From: Isoetes taiwanensis
Lineage: Eukaryota; Streptophyta; Lycopodiopsida; Isoetales; Isoetaceae
DNA: 64,000 nucleotides
Assembly: GCA_021234155.1 (NCBI GenBank)
Contig: JAJEKV010000090.1
Span: forward strand, 2,100,479 to 2,164,478
Direction of reading: 5' to 3'
The position numbers and the translations under genes were made by a program. How positions within the stretch are numbered: the stretch's first letter is position 1; each line of letters opens with the position of its first letter. A model generated the notes under the pieces. The model made no database searches and had not been told where the DNA came from. It saw only the letters and a program-made list of their open reading frames with translations. This document shows, piece by piece, positions 31,480-42,950 of the stretch.

Positions 31480-34400
31480 TTTTTTTATATATATATATAT
31501 TTATGTTCATCTTCTCATGTACATGAAGACTTCATTAGAGCTTGCCACTAGCATGAATGCACGTAGATGATATAACATTATTACTAGAAGGCTTTAAGTT
31601 GTACAAGATATTATAAACATTGAAATAGAATAAAGTTAATGCATTTTGCATGCATCTTCCTTAAAACTATGCATGGTAGACACTTGGCTTTTGGCAAGCA
31701 AAAGGGCTTGCATGCATAGTTTACTAAAGAGATTTGCTTACCATGAGATAACGTCCTTGTATTTGCCATCATAAGACTTGGGCCACGTTCATTCTTGGCA
31801 ACTTTCAAGGTATGTGGTCTCATAGTATTATATACCATGGTTGCATGTATACCGTGGAATCTCCATTACAACAATATTTGATATATTTTTTTCAAGTAAA
31901 TGGCATTAGGTTCAGATAAAATGCTCAGAGCCTAGGGCTCCTCCTCCAGATGGGCGACTCTACTTGGGCGACTCTACTTGAAGTTAAGAAAGGCCGGTTC
32001 TGCTCCACACGAGTTAGCATATGATTCTCTGGCGCAAGCCAAAATGGCGGTGGTTTGAATGCAGCATTGGCAGATGGATCTGCAGCATTGGCCATTATGG
32101 CATGGGCTAAATTGACGGTTGATTTTAAACCGTGGAGATTTTCCTTTCTTGATACTCATAAAGATTTGGTGCAGGTTGTATGATAAGCTCATTTGATTGA
32201 TAGTACCCCACATATGATTCAACAATAGATACAGATGCATGAACTTTTCCCGCTATTTGTGAGAATAAAGCAGAGGATAAAAGGAGAAGCAATAGAGATA
32301 TGCATAGATACATGGTGTTTGAGATGCATATTATTTTGGGATGAAAGGAATAAGGCCAAGTGGTTTTTTGGACGGATAGGCTCTTTGTTGGAGCACATAA
32401 ATCAGGGACAAGATATGTGAATACATTCTAAACAAGATTGCAACTGTTATGGCTCTGGTCTTTCTGAATGCCTGATTCTCTGAAACTCAATTAGATAAAG
32501 AACTTATAGAAAATTAGAAGAATGTAGCAATAATTTGTAGACTGCAAGCTGAGTAAATAAAGCTAATGATATACAAATAAAAATGAGACAAATTCTTGTT
32601 TTGAAGAGAATTCTTGCTTTGCCTATTTCAGATGTCCCACCCCTTTGACATATCCATACAGATCCAATTGCCCAAACGCCTTGGACCTACTGCCTAACTC
32701 TTTCACATGTTATTCTTGTAAGGCGTAAACCGGTACATAATGTGGCTATCTTCTTGTCTAAGAAAAATCTTTGTGCATGTTCTTAGTCCTAGCGTTTTTT
32801 CTCTTACACTTGAAGCCTCTCATCGGTCAAACTTTTGTTGTAATGGGCCTTATGGAGATGAGTATGGCATCAATAGCACAAGGACTGCTCAAGTTACAGA
32901 TTCCACACTACGCAGATAAGACCATCATAGAATAAGCCGGAACAAGTTCCGGATGACAATTTTTGGCCACCGATTAGGCATCAATGGTTAAGGTACATTT
33001 ATATATGGGATATGGACGTTCTTGAACTGAAGAGAATCAGGTCCAGCCAAGTATAACAGTTACATGGAGTAGCAAATAATCCAAGATAAGGTGCTGTTAA
33101 AGAGATTTCTGGTTTTCTCCAAAACAAACGAATAGACATATTAGCTTGAGTCCAGTAAACATACACCTAAATCATCAAATTACTGAAACAAAATATGACT
33201 ATTTAACTGTCTAAAACAATAACAACATATTCTTATCTGATACCTTATTACCTTTACTGAATGAGATGGCCCTATGGCAGTGACAGAAAAATACCCCAAC
33301 CGATGGATTGATATTGATGTTCTTAAAAAAAAGTACCAATGTCATTAGTGCGCATATCAATGTGTTCCTTTTATGACCTAGCCCATTTCAAATGTGAAGG
33401 GGGTCTCTAAGAGCTTTGAGATCTTGAAGTATGCTCCAGAACACACAACCTGAGACAATTGAGTGAAATGTTCAAGTGAATCAACAAATATACAAAAACA
33501 CACATATCTGAATTGCAGATTGTCAGAAATTATTAATCAAATAAAACCTAATATCCAAATGCACATACTGCCCACAAAGCTGCAAATAATACTTCTACAA
33601 ATTTACTTGTTCATGCTTATGGCTAGCTCTTTCAGCCTGTCTTAAGCAGAGCCTGCCTTAAGCAGACAAGTAATTCTAACGAGTGAAAAAACAAAAAGTA
33701 GCAAAATTAGAGTCAGCAGTAGAAGTCTTGCAACAATGGTGCATAAGCTTGATGAACAAGTATTCTGCAGCTTAGAAGAGGAATTTGAAGCAATTAACAA
33801 TGAAAAACAGAACTATACAAGTTGCACAGGTATTTTTAAATGTTTCGTCTACTCATTTAGTTTTCTAGACATTGAAGAGCTTGAGCGCTTATCAAATGAT
33901 AAATGAATACACAGATACATGTCTGCTATAACATATTAAAGGTTTGAAAGGTGGCCAATGGTTGGCTGAAATGTTTTTACTGGTTGTCTTGCTTTTGAAT
34001 AAACATTTCCATTTCATATTTTCAGTAAATTCTAACTTGGGACAAAGAGGTTACAAAGGGTAATCGGTGATGAACCGAGAGGCCCATATGTACCTTTTGG
34101 CCTTTGCTTTGTTACCATCATCATGCTAACAAAGTATTGATTGGCTGCAGGTACCGGACCTCTCTTCCCTTTGTCGTTTCTTTGTTCCTTTATGTTCTGG
34201 TTTGCTGGAAATGGTGATGGATGCGTAGCTTTGGAGCTCACACAAAAAATGAACAGGATAAACGTTTTCCTTATATCAAACAGTGCATTCACTGGATTCA
34301 CATGCATGTATCTTACTAAGTTGGTTATGATGTAAACTAAATGCGCCTATAAGGCACTGCATTTCTGATGTACTTGATATTTGTAAAGCACGACTCTTAG

Positions 34401-34834
34401 CACTTTCTCAATATAGGAAGTTCATCTTTTATATGCACTTTGACAAATGCTTGAAAAGGTGAATTTGCAGTAGTATATCCCTTGAAAAGTATGCTGGATT
34501 TGCAAGCTAGTGGCTCAATATTCTACACTTTGATATTGAATTGAAATTGTTTACTTTGGTTTTCATGACCAAATGCACTCCAATTATTGAGAAGAGGCTA
34601 TATGCTAATATTAAAATGCTTCTACATTGGGGTTTCTACATATCTTGTTTTTCTGGAGTATGTTTTACGGTTAGGATATGTACTATATACTTGAGTTTCG
34701 GAATACAAATGCCACTCTAGATTTATGATCTAGATGTGGGCAGATAATACTACATCGGGGATTGACCTGAGTAGATGTCACGGCTAGTTGGCTTTTGCTA
34801 TGGCTAGCGTGGACTGGATTTTTTTAGGGACTTC
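31480..34834. repeat. Large direct duplication, copy 1 (complete)
   Basis: It matches 35426-37170 almost base for base, for example GTGCATGTATACCGTGGAAT replaced only at scattered positions. Copy 1 holds two segments missing from copy 2: about 32024-32277 and about 32500-33815. The missing borders do not look like GT-AG introns, so deletion is more likely than retroposition. Both copies start and end at T-runs. Confidence 0.85.
33690..33826 (+). pseudogene. Exon-like stretch in duplication copy 1
   Basis: Open sequence reads HKLDEQVFCSLEEEFEAINN and stops at TGCACAG before GTATTTTT, a plausible donor. Copy 2 keeps only the last bases and the donor. The family is unknown, and this could be chance. 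Confidence 0.25.
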
Positions 34835-35425
34835 TGTTCATTGGTCTTATCAGTGACACTTGTATCTTGAACTCAAGTATCTAGTATAGTTTCCTTATGT
34901 TTTTCACAGCGTAGCAGCCTGTACTATTTATATTTTGGAACTTACATTTGATGTGTCATGGATTCCAGGAGAAGATAATACTATTGACTGGAAACAAACA
35001 CGTATTGCATACCATTCGGCTATGGGAATACCAATATTGTAAGTCTATGTGCAAAGACCAAGAACTGGATTGTCTAAGAGATGGATGCAGTGACATTAAA
35101 TGCTCATCATATGCAATGCGGGTTTATTTGGATACAATTGTTTTGTTGAAAGAAAAATGCTTTAATACAATGGATTTATGCCACTCGGCTCTATATCTTA
35201 TCATGCCACTTGGCTGCTACTTTTATTCACCAGGATCTCTATATCTTATCATGCCACTTGGCTGGTATATTCACCAGGATATAAGACCATAACTTGCAAC
35301 AGATTTGTGGTGCAAAAATAATAGGATAGGGTAGACCTCTGCTGTAATGGTAGGGGTCTGCCCTCCCTAGTATTACAGCTTATCCAGCAAAGAGGTCCTC
35401 TCTCTCCTACGGTTGGAGGTAGGAT
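34835..35425. other. Spacer between duplication copies, with a 48-bp local repeat
   Basis: At 35187-35280 the words CTCTATATCTTATCATGCCA and CTTGGCTG occur twice in tandem. The ORF at 34948-35292 has no recognised domain. Confidence 0.45.
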
Positions 35426-37170
35426 TTTTTTTTATATATATTTATGTTCATCTTCTCATGTACATGAAGACTTCATTTGCCACTAGCATGAATGCACGTA
35501 GATGATATAACATTATTACTAGAAGGCTTTAAGTTGTACAAGATATTATAAACATTGAAATGGAATAAAGTTAATGCATTTTGCATGCATCTTCCTTAAA
35601 ACGATGCATGGTAGACACTTGGCTTTTGGCAAGCAAATTTGCTTACCATGAGATAACGTTCTTGTATTTGCCATCATAAGACTTGGGCCACGTTCATTCT
35701 TGGCAACTTTCAAGGTATGTGGTCTCATAGTATTATATACCATGGTTGCATGTATACCGTGGAATCTCCATTACAACAATATTTGATATTTTTTTTTCAA
35801 GTAAATGGCATTAGGTTCAGATAAAATGCTCAGAGCCTTGGGCTCCTCCTCCAGATGGGCGACTCTACTTGGGCGACTCTACTTGAAGTTAAGAAAGGCC
35901 AGTTCTGCTCCACACGAGTTAGCATATGTAAGAGGAGAAGCAATAGAGATATGCATAGATACATGGTGTTTGAGATGCATATTATTTTGGGATGAAAGGA
36001 ATAAGGCCAAGTGGTTTTTTGGACGGATGGGCTCTTTGTTGGAGCACATAAATCAGGGACAAGATATGTGAATACATTCTAAACAAGATTGCAACTGTTA
36101 TGGCTCTGGTCTTTCTGAATGCCTGATTCTCTGAAACTCAAATAGATGAAGAACTTGAATCGGTCTTCAAATTGCACAGGTATTTTTAAATGTTTCATCT
36201 ACCCATTTAGTTTTCTAGACATTGAAGAGCTTGAGCGCTTATCAAATGATAAATGAATACACAGATACATGTCTGCTATAACATATTAAAGGTTTGAAAG
36301 GTGGCCAATGGTTGGCTGAAATGTTTTTACTGGTTGTCTTGCTTTTGAATAAACATTTCCATTTCATATTTTCAGTAAATTCTAACTTGGGACAAAGAGG
36401 TTACAAAGGGTAATCGGTGATGAACCGAGAGGCCCATATGTACCTTTTGGCCTTTGCTTTGTTACCATCATCATGCTAACAAAGTATTGATTGGCTGCAG
36501 GTACCGGACCTCTCTTCCCTTTGTCGTTTCTTTGTTCCTTTATGTTCTGGTTTGCTGGAAATGGTGATGGATGCGTAGCTTTGGAGCTCACACAAAAAAT
36601 GAACAGGATAAACGTTTTCCTTATATCAAACAGTGCATTCACTGGATTCACATGCATGTATCTTACTAAGTTGGTTATGATGTAAACTAAATGCGCCTAT
36701 AAGGCACTGCATTTCTGATGTACTTGACATTTGTAAAGCAGGACTCTTAGCACTTTCTCAATATAGGAAGTTTATCTTTTATATGCACTTTGACAAATGC
36801 TTGAAAAGGTGAATTTGTAGTAGTATATCCCTTGAAAAGTATGCTGGATTTGCAAGCTAGTGGCTCAATATTCTACACTTTGATATTGAACTGAAATTGT
36901 TTGCTTTGGTTTTGATGACCAAATGCACTCCAATTATTGAGAAGAGGCCATATGCGAATATTAAAATGCTTCTACATTGGGGTCTCTATATATCTTGTTT
37001 TTCTGGAGTATGTTTTACGGTTAGGATATGTACTATATACTTGAGTTTCGGAATACAAATGCCACTCTAGATTTATGATCTAGATGTGGGCATATAATAC
37101 TACATCGGGGATTGACCTGAGTAGATGTCACGGCTAGTTGGCTTTTGCTATGGCTAGCGTGGACTGGATT
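35426..37170. repeat. Large direct duplication, copy 2 (deleted form)
   Basis: It aligns with 31480-34834 apart from the two large gaps and a 19-bp gap near 35637. It is cut at 37170 by the 3' end of LINE A. High similarity to copy 1 implies a recent duplication, older than or about as old as the LINE A insertion. Confidence 0.85.
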
Positions 37171-37179
37171 TTTTTTTTT

Positions 37180-37984
37180 GAAAGTAAGAGATGAGGAACT
37201 ACCACATTAGTTTCAGCCAAAATATAATAAACCTCGAGTAGATAGTCAAGGTTGCAATAACTTAACAACAACAAGTATCTAGGAATTCAGATAATTCAGT
37301 CACTAAAGTGTCAAATATGCCAACCGAACTGCTTTGCCCCCTTGAGAGAGAGCTGTAGTTGTAGAGACCTGTGATTTCCATGAATGAAATCCAAAAAACC
37401 TGCATTATGAAATTACCATCCAAATAGTAAAAATGTTAAACAAGAGGAAGACAAATTATTGAGCATAAGCAACTGGCACAAGTTCAGAATGTAAAGAGAA
37501 GTGTGGAATTGGCAAGATGCAGTGTAGGATGAAGGACTAGGCAGTAGGGGAATCTTGGCGAGTGATCTGATCAAAGATGGAATTATATACCCAATAAAAA
37601 CCTTTGTCTGTGCCAAACTTATAGCTATTAAACTCTGATCCATTCTCCATGAGTAGATAGTGGATATCTTCCTTTCCCATGAGTAGCAGCAATGTACCAT
37701 ATAGATCAGCTAGCATTTTATGTGAATAATACAACTTTCTGTATCTGCTAAGCTGCCTTTTTGTCAAGGAACAGTGATACATAAAGAGGAAGTTGAATAG
37801 GCAATACATCTGTACAACCTCTCTGCAGTAGATTTTAGCCCATGATCTTTCATTACTGTTGCTTCCGACCTCATATAATTTAATCTCATCCAGTGATGCA
37901 TTTGGCCCTGGAGGCCTTAAGTCTGCAACCCCTGTACTATTGCTGTATAAGCTGGCTTTATGATAGCTTAGCATGGTATCGAAT
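37180..37984 (-). other. LINE A 3' untranslated region
   Basis: Between the zinc-binding region and the poly(A) tail. ORFs here are short; no separate gene is supported. Confidence 0.6.
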
Positions 37985-38846
37985 TTAGTCCTGCCCTCCC
38001 CTTTGAGAAATTCCAGATATTCTATCAAACAAATCAGAGAAAGGGGCATTAGAATTGATAACTTGAAGATGAGAAACAAGAATGTTATAACCACCAATAA
38101 ATTTACCAATGTGATCCCAATTTCTGTCATAGGAGTCTGCAAATTTAACTTGTGAGCTGTACCATAGGCTTCTAGATCTAGTTGAAATGACATCTTGATC
38201 CAAAATGTAAGAGAATTTTTTATGATCATGCACAATCCTATTTCTAGACTTCCAAATATTCCAAAGTGCAGTAAACATAAGAGTGTTTTTAAAGGCATCA
38301 TTATTTTGGATGCACAAGTTGCCCTGAGTATTAACACAGAAGAAATGGCCAAATTTAACATGGAACCAATTCCAGAAATTAGATAGCTTTGGGCATTGAA
38401 AGATATGATCCATAGATTCATTTTTAGAGCAATTAGATTGACAAATAGGCACAATGGTCGTGTTTCTCTTAGACATGGAGACAAGATTTGGAAGACTCCT
38501 TTGGGCAATCAACCAGATGAAATAGTTGACCTTTGGGGGGGCAGTAGGAATTCCAAGTATTCGAATAAATTTTTGCAGTCACCTTCAGATATGGACCACT
38601 TGACTCTTGCTTTGACAGGGTTGTTCTTGAGATTAAGTCTAGCATAAACCCTACTGACTTTGTAGCTATTAATCCCATTAATTCTCCAAATGAGGCCACT
38701 GCCATAGTCAGCCAGATTGGTACATCTAGCAAGAATCTTTTTGAAATGAAGGAAGATAGCTTTATCACTAGAAGTCCCATGAATTAGTCTTCTAAAATTA
38801 GTCCAAGAGATGAGGTGACCATTTGCAAATAAATCCTTGACTTTAG
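37985..38846 (-). pseudogene. LINE A C-terminal zinc-binding (zf-RVT) region
   Basis: The - strand reads WLIAQRSLPNLVSMSKRN-like sequence, then CQSNCSKNESMDHIFQCPKL (Cys-His cluster), and ALWNIWKSRNRIVHDHKKF. This is the order typical of the zf-RVT region at the end of plant L1 ORF2. A frameshift lies near the G-run at 38534-38541. Upstream, KDLFANGHLISWTNFRRLIH belongs to the linker between reverse transcriptase and the zinc region. Confidence 0.8.
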
Positions 38847-38849
38847 CAA

Positions 38850-39010
38850 TATTATCTTATCTTATTCTTGGTAGCCTTTTAATATTTGGTTATTGTGTTT
38901 GGTGATGGGGCCTAGTCCCCAGGTTTTAGATGGGCTGTTGCCCTTGCATGTGCCGTCCCATAACCCGTTGGGTTCCCGTGGACGTAAAAATTTATCTTAT
39001 CTTATCTTAT
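38850..39010 (+). mobile_element. Short retroposon with (TTATC)n tail inside LINE A
   Basis: A block of about 140 bp (from about 38862, with TGGGGCCTAGTCCCCAGG, to CCCGTGGACGTAAAAATT) ends in four TTATC units. A similar run of TTATC also stands before it, probably part of the target duplication. It interrupts the LINE A frame, which resumes on both sides. No tRNA-type box B was seen, so it may be a SINE of other origin or a truncated LINE tail. Confidence 0.6.
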
Positions 39011-41576
39011 CCATTTCTTGTAAGTTTTGGGATGCTTCAAAGCCAGTATATTATTATTGATGTCTTTAAATCCAGCAGACCAAAAAAGAGAGGATTGCAT
39101 GTGAAGATCCTGCAGATCTGGCTCATCAAAGCAGCTCTGTACCAAGTTCCAGGCCTTGAACATATTAGGCATAAGAGGAGATGTATTACTTCCAGGGTGA
39201 ATAGTGCAAAATGCAGACTCAGGTAGAGAATGCTTAATAGAAGGATGCCCTTCAGGGTAAGAGCATGAGATCCAGTGCCTAATGAAAATAGAAGCCATTG
39301 AATTATTACCTGATAAGGTCCTTCAAATGAACTTCCCAGCCAAAGCACAGGCTTGAAGATACAAATTTTTGCAGCCTAAGCCACCATAACTTTTAGGTCG
39401 AGTGACTGAATCCCAATTAACAGAGTAGTTACCATTCCAGATAAAATTCCTAATAGTCTTTTCAAGGTCATTGTAAATCAATTTGGGAGCTACTAAAGCC
39501 GAGGAGAAATAAATGTGGGATGCAGCCAGTACAGAATTTGCAATTAAGGTTCTGCCAGCTAGAGACAGAGAATTTCTGAAAATATTCAATTTTTTCCTAA
39601 TTCTCTGTAAAATAGGATTCCACAAACCTTTGATGTTGGAGTTTAGAGACAAAGGCATCCCAAGAAGTTTTGTGGCTTGCATGGTACTCATGACTCTGAT
39701 ATCACAAATAGAATTTTGAGCAGTGTCTCCAATAATGATGCTTTTGTTAAGGTTCAGATATATTCCAGAGGCAGCAGAGAATAAATCAACAATGCTAAGA
39801 AATTTGGCAATGTTATCAGAGCTAGATTCAAGAAATGCAAATGTATCATCTGCATATTGAGAAATAATCAAGCTACCTTTATTGTCTGGAAGATCAAGAC
39901 CTTTGATGCTTCCACATTCTTGATGAAAGTCTATTGCCCTGGTAAGCATTTCAGCAGCCACTAAGAAAAGGTAGGGAGCTAAGGAGCAGCCCTGCCTAAC
40001 TCCCTTGGTCAGCTTGAAGAATTTTGAGGGAGAGCCATTAATGAGAACAGAGGAGTTAGCCATAGAATTGAGACCAAAAATTAAAGAGATAATTTTGCTG
40101 TTGAAACCAATTTTCTTCAAAGCTAACTCAAGGAAATCCCAATTGACCGAGTCAAAAGCCCTTTTGAAGTCAAGCTTAAGTAGAGCACAACTCTGGGAGG
40201 AAACCTTATTCCAATGCAACCCTTCCATAGCTACAATGTAATTGTCAAGAATGAATCTGTTAGGCAAGAAAGCAGATTGCTTGATGTCAATATGATTCTG
40301 AAGAAAAGGCTTGACTCTATTGGCTATAAGCTTAGCACATAATTTGTAGGTAGAGTTGTTCAGGGAAATAGGCCTCCAATCAGAAAAGGATATAGGCTTA
40401 TCAATTTTTGGAATGAGTGTGATAAATCCAGCAGAAATGGAAGAGTGCAAGTGTTCAGCTCTCCAAAACCCATGAACCATGCTGACTATGTCATCTTTTA
40501 GCACATCCCAAAATTGCATGAAGAACTCAGGGGGCAAGCCATCAGGTCCTGGAGATTTCCCTTTGTTGAAACTAAGCAGGACATTATGAATTTCATTCTC
40601 AGAGGGGAGTGCAGCAACATACTCATCCATAATGTTTTGACAAGTTGGGATAATGTGGTTGATCATAGAGTTGAATTCAATGCTTTTTGAGGTAACCTCG
40701 GGGCTATTAATCTTGTCATTGAAAAGAGAAGCATACTGATCATGGAAGAAATTCTTGATCCCAGGGGGGTTATCAATGGTAATGCCATTTTCAGTTTGCA
40801 CTTGCATAATAGAATTATTGAGAACTCTATTTTTGGCAGCCCTATAGAAGAACTTGGAGCTTCCAAGGTCCATCTCTTTGTTATACTTGATTTTACATTT
40901 GATGGCATAGCTCTTGGCCTCAGCCTCTTCTATGGATTTGATTTGATTTTCCAAAATCTCCTTACCAATGTGAAGATCAACATTGTAAGGATCATTCTGC
41001 ATACGAGATCTGAGGTCTCTCATTTTAGCAAACAAGCTCTCTTTTTGCCTAGATTTCTCCTTGAAATTGGTGTGAGACCATTTCTTAATCCAAGACTTGG
41101 TTTGTTTGATCTTGGAATATAAATTTTTCATGGACTGACTGTGGCAATTTTGCAATCTCTGATAGAAGTTTCTGAAGTCCAAACAGAATTGCTCATTGTG
41201 AAGAAGGGGGCAATTAAATTTGAAAGGGATATTCCCATCTCTGGGTAGATTCAGCAAATGGCTAGAATGAAGAAACTGTGGTTGATGGTCTGAAATGGAA
41301 ATGGCTTCATCACTAGTCACAAAACAATTATCCCAAAAAGAGTCAATGGTGTTGGAAACATAGAATCTATCAAGGGCACAGAAAACTCTTTTGGAATCTT
41401 TTTGCTTGTTTGACCAAGTGTAACTTGCTGTAGAGGATGGCACATAAATCAGGCTGGTATCAGAAATAAAGGTATCCCAGTTAAGTCTCTCTAGAGTGGA
41501 CATATTGATTTTGTTGCCTAATTTCATATCCCAGTTTGGAGTATTGTTAAAATCTCCAGAGACAATCCAATTCATA
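39002..41576 (-). pseudogene. LINE A reverse transcriptase with end of endonuclease
   Basis: ORF2 enzymes nick target DNA and reverse-transcribe the element RNA in place. The frame opens at the Helitron junction with MNWIVSGDFNNTPNWDMKLG (endonuclease GDFN), then SISDHQPQFL (SDH). Reverse transcriptase motifs follow: GKSPGPDGLPPEFFMQF, LIPKIDKPISFSDWRPISL, LLKLDFKRAFDSVNWDFL, GVRQGCSLAPYLFLVAAEML and SQYADDTFAF (catalytic YADD). About 760 codons are open; the first stop is a TGA at 39323-39325, after which the same frame continues to 39002. The apparent upstream start codon at 41647 belongs to the Helitron end. All catalytic residues of the reverse transcriptase appear intact. Confidence 0.92.
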
Positions 41577-42950
41577 CTAGTAATGGTGCCCGGCGTTGCC
41601 TGGCTTAGCCAAAACGTGTTATTCAAGGAACAATGTATAAATATCACATGAAGTATTTGTCTAGTTTGTTCGTTAATCCTATATAAGATATGTCATTAGG
41701 TTTATTAAATGCAACGTAGCAATTTGGATGAAAAATGCATTCATTTGGCACGACGTCTTGCTTGCATGGGGCATGCTTATGTAGCTGTAATTTATGAAGA
41801 GGAATGAGGGCCAATAGGGCAAAAGATCGAGAGACCTTAGTTAAGAATGTTCGACATAATAGAAAAACACAGTTTCCTTTAATGAAAGATTAGAAGACAC
41901 CAACATGAGTATTCCCAAGCACGAAAATAAACTATAGTTGCATTCATCGTGCAAATGGGTATTAAGATCCGGGCTTTATTAATAATATATGATGTTGAGA
42001 CTTTGTGTTTTTAGCGTTTACATATGTTGTTGAGGTGTTGTGGCTTTAGCGGTGTGTTGATCCTTATTCTTGCTTTAGTAACAACATGTGAGGTTGCGGT
42101 GTTTTTTTTATACATACTACTTGGTACTGGTGTGTTGATCCTTATTATTGCTTTAGTAACAACATGTGAGGTTGCGATGTTTTGTTTTTATACATACTAC
42201 TTGGTACTATATATATTGACTCGTTTACCATAGTCGAAGTTGCATAATTAAGCATAGCAGCATAAAAAATTATCTAGTTTTATTAACCATTTGAGTAAGT
42301 CAAGTTCAAGGGAACATGTTCTATCACACAACAAAAGAATGAATGAATGGAAGAACAAATAAGTATTCAAAGCGTATATGCTTCAGTCCAATACTACTTA
42401 GTTAAGTAAATGTACAGTACCAAACTATCAAGGGTCTCAATGTAGCTGCAAGAATCCTAAACAATAAAGGGTTGAAGGTAGAGAACTTATTGAAAATGCA
42501 GTCTCTTGGGAAAAACTCGAACAAATTTACGTGTATAAAAAGTCAATTTATTTTATTTTTCTTTTCTTGCTTCTTTTATTAAGTGAATCATAAAACAACC
42601 ATGTATGAAGAGGCTAAAGACTATGAAGCTCTTCAAGCTGAAATGTTTGTACATGGAACAGAGATACTCGCTCCTAACAATGTTATCCACCATGAATATG
42701 TAGGGAGAAATTAGAGTCTATAAAGGCATAAGATTATGATTGATGGCTTTTGTATCAGTGCATATTTTAATTAAGGTGGTTACGGTAATGGAAACAATGT
42801 GAAACAACTTGTTCAAAAGCAATTTCATTATCACGCAAGAAGCAAATGTTGTGTTAAACATAGATGTGAGACCAAGCAATGGTATAAGAGGAAGTAGGGG
42901 CTAAGCCTATGCATTTTCTTAGCATATTGCTTCGGATTTTAATAGATAGA
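41577..42950 (-). mobile_element. Helitron 3, inserted in LINE A
   Basis: On the - strand the 3' end has the hairpin GCCAGGC-AAC-GCCGGGC (one mismatch), ACCATTA and CTAG, followed by host T; on the other side of CTAG (+ strand) stands A at 41576. The end matches Helitrons 1 and 2. The 5' border is less certain: TCTATCTATTAAAATCCG on the - strand near 42930-42954 has the usual TC start and AT-rich look, giving about 1.37 kb. LINE sequence does not obviously resume beyond it, so the true 5' end may lie farther on. Confidence 0.65.
42051..42206. repeat. 78-bp tandem duplication inside Helitron 3
   Basis: GGTGTGTTGATCCTTATT, GCTTTAGTAACAACATGTGA, GGTTGCG and TACATACTACTTGGTACT occur in order in two adjacent units (42051 and 42129). 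Confidence 0.85.

Larger units (their letters stand above)
37171..41576 (-). mobile_element. Plant L1-type LINE (LINE A), 5' part cut by Helitron 3
   Basis: On the - strand the order is: end of the endonuclease, reverse transcriptase, zinc-binding domain, about 0.8 kb of 3' untranslated sequence, and a poly(A) tail seen as a T-run at 37171-37179. The reverse transcriptase is nearly uninterrupted, so the copy is relatively young. The 5' half (ORF1 and most of the endonuclease) is not in place, because Helitron 3 starts at 41577. A short retroposon sits inside at 38850-39010. Confidence 0.92.

Noticed and set aside
31470-31510. T-run and (TA)n as a LINE tail
   Set aside because: No LINE sequence adjoins it; it marks the start of the duplicated segment instead.
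32024-33815. Gaps in duplication copy 2 as spliced introns (retrocopy)
   Set aside because: Gap borders lack consistent GT-AG signals, and intron-like sequence elsewhere is retained in both copies.
37537-38508. 323-residue - strand ORF as a separate gene
   Set aside because: It overlaps the zinc-binding region of LINE A in another frame; the LINE frame has recognisable motifs and this one does not.
39323-41647. Start codon at 41647 as the true start of the LINE ORF
   Set aside because: The first codons lie in the Helitron end; the LINE part begins at 41576.
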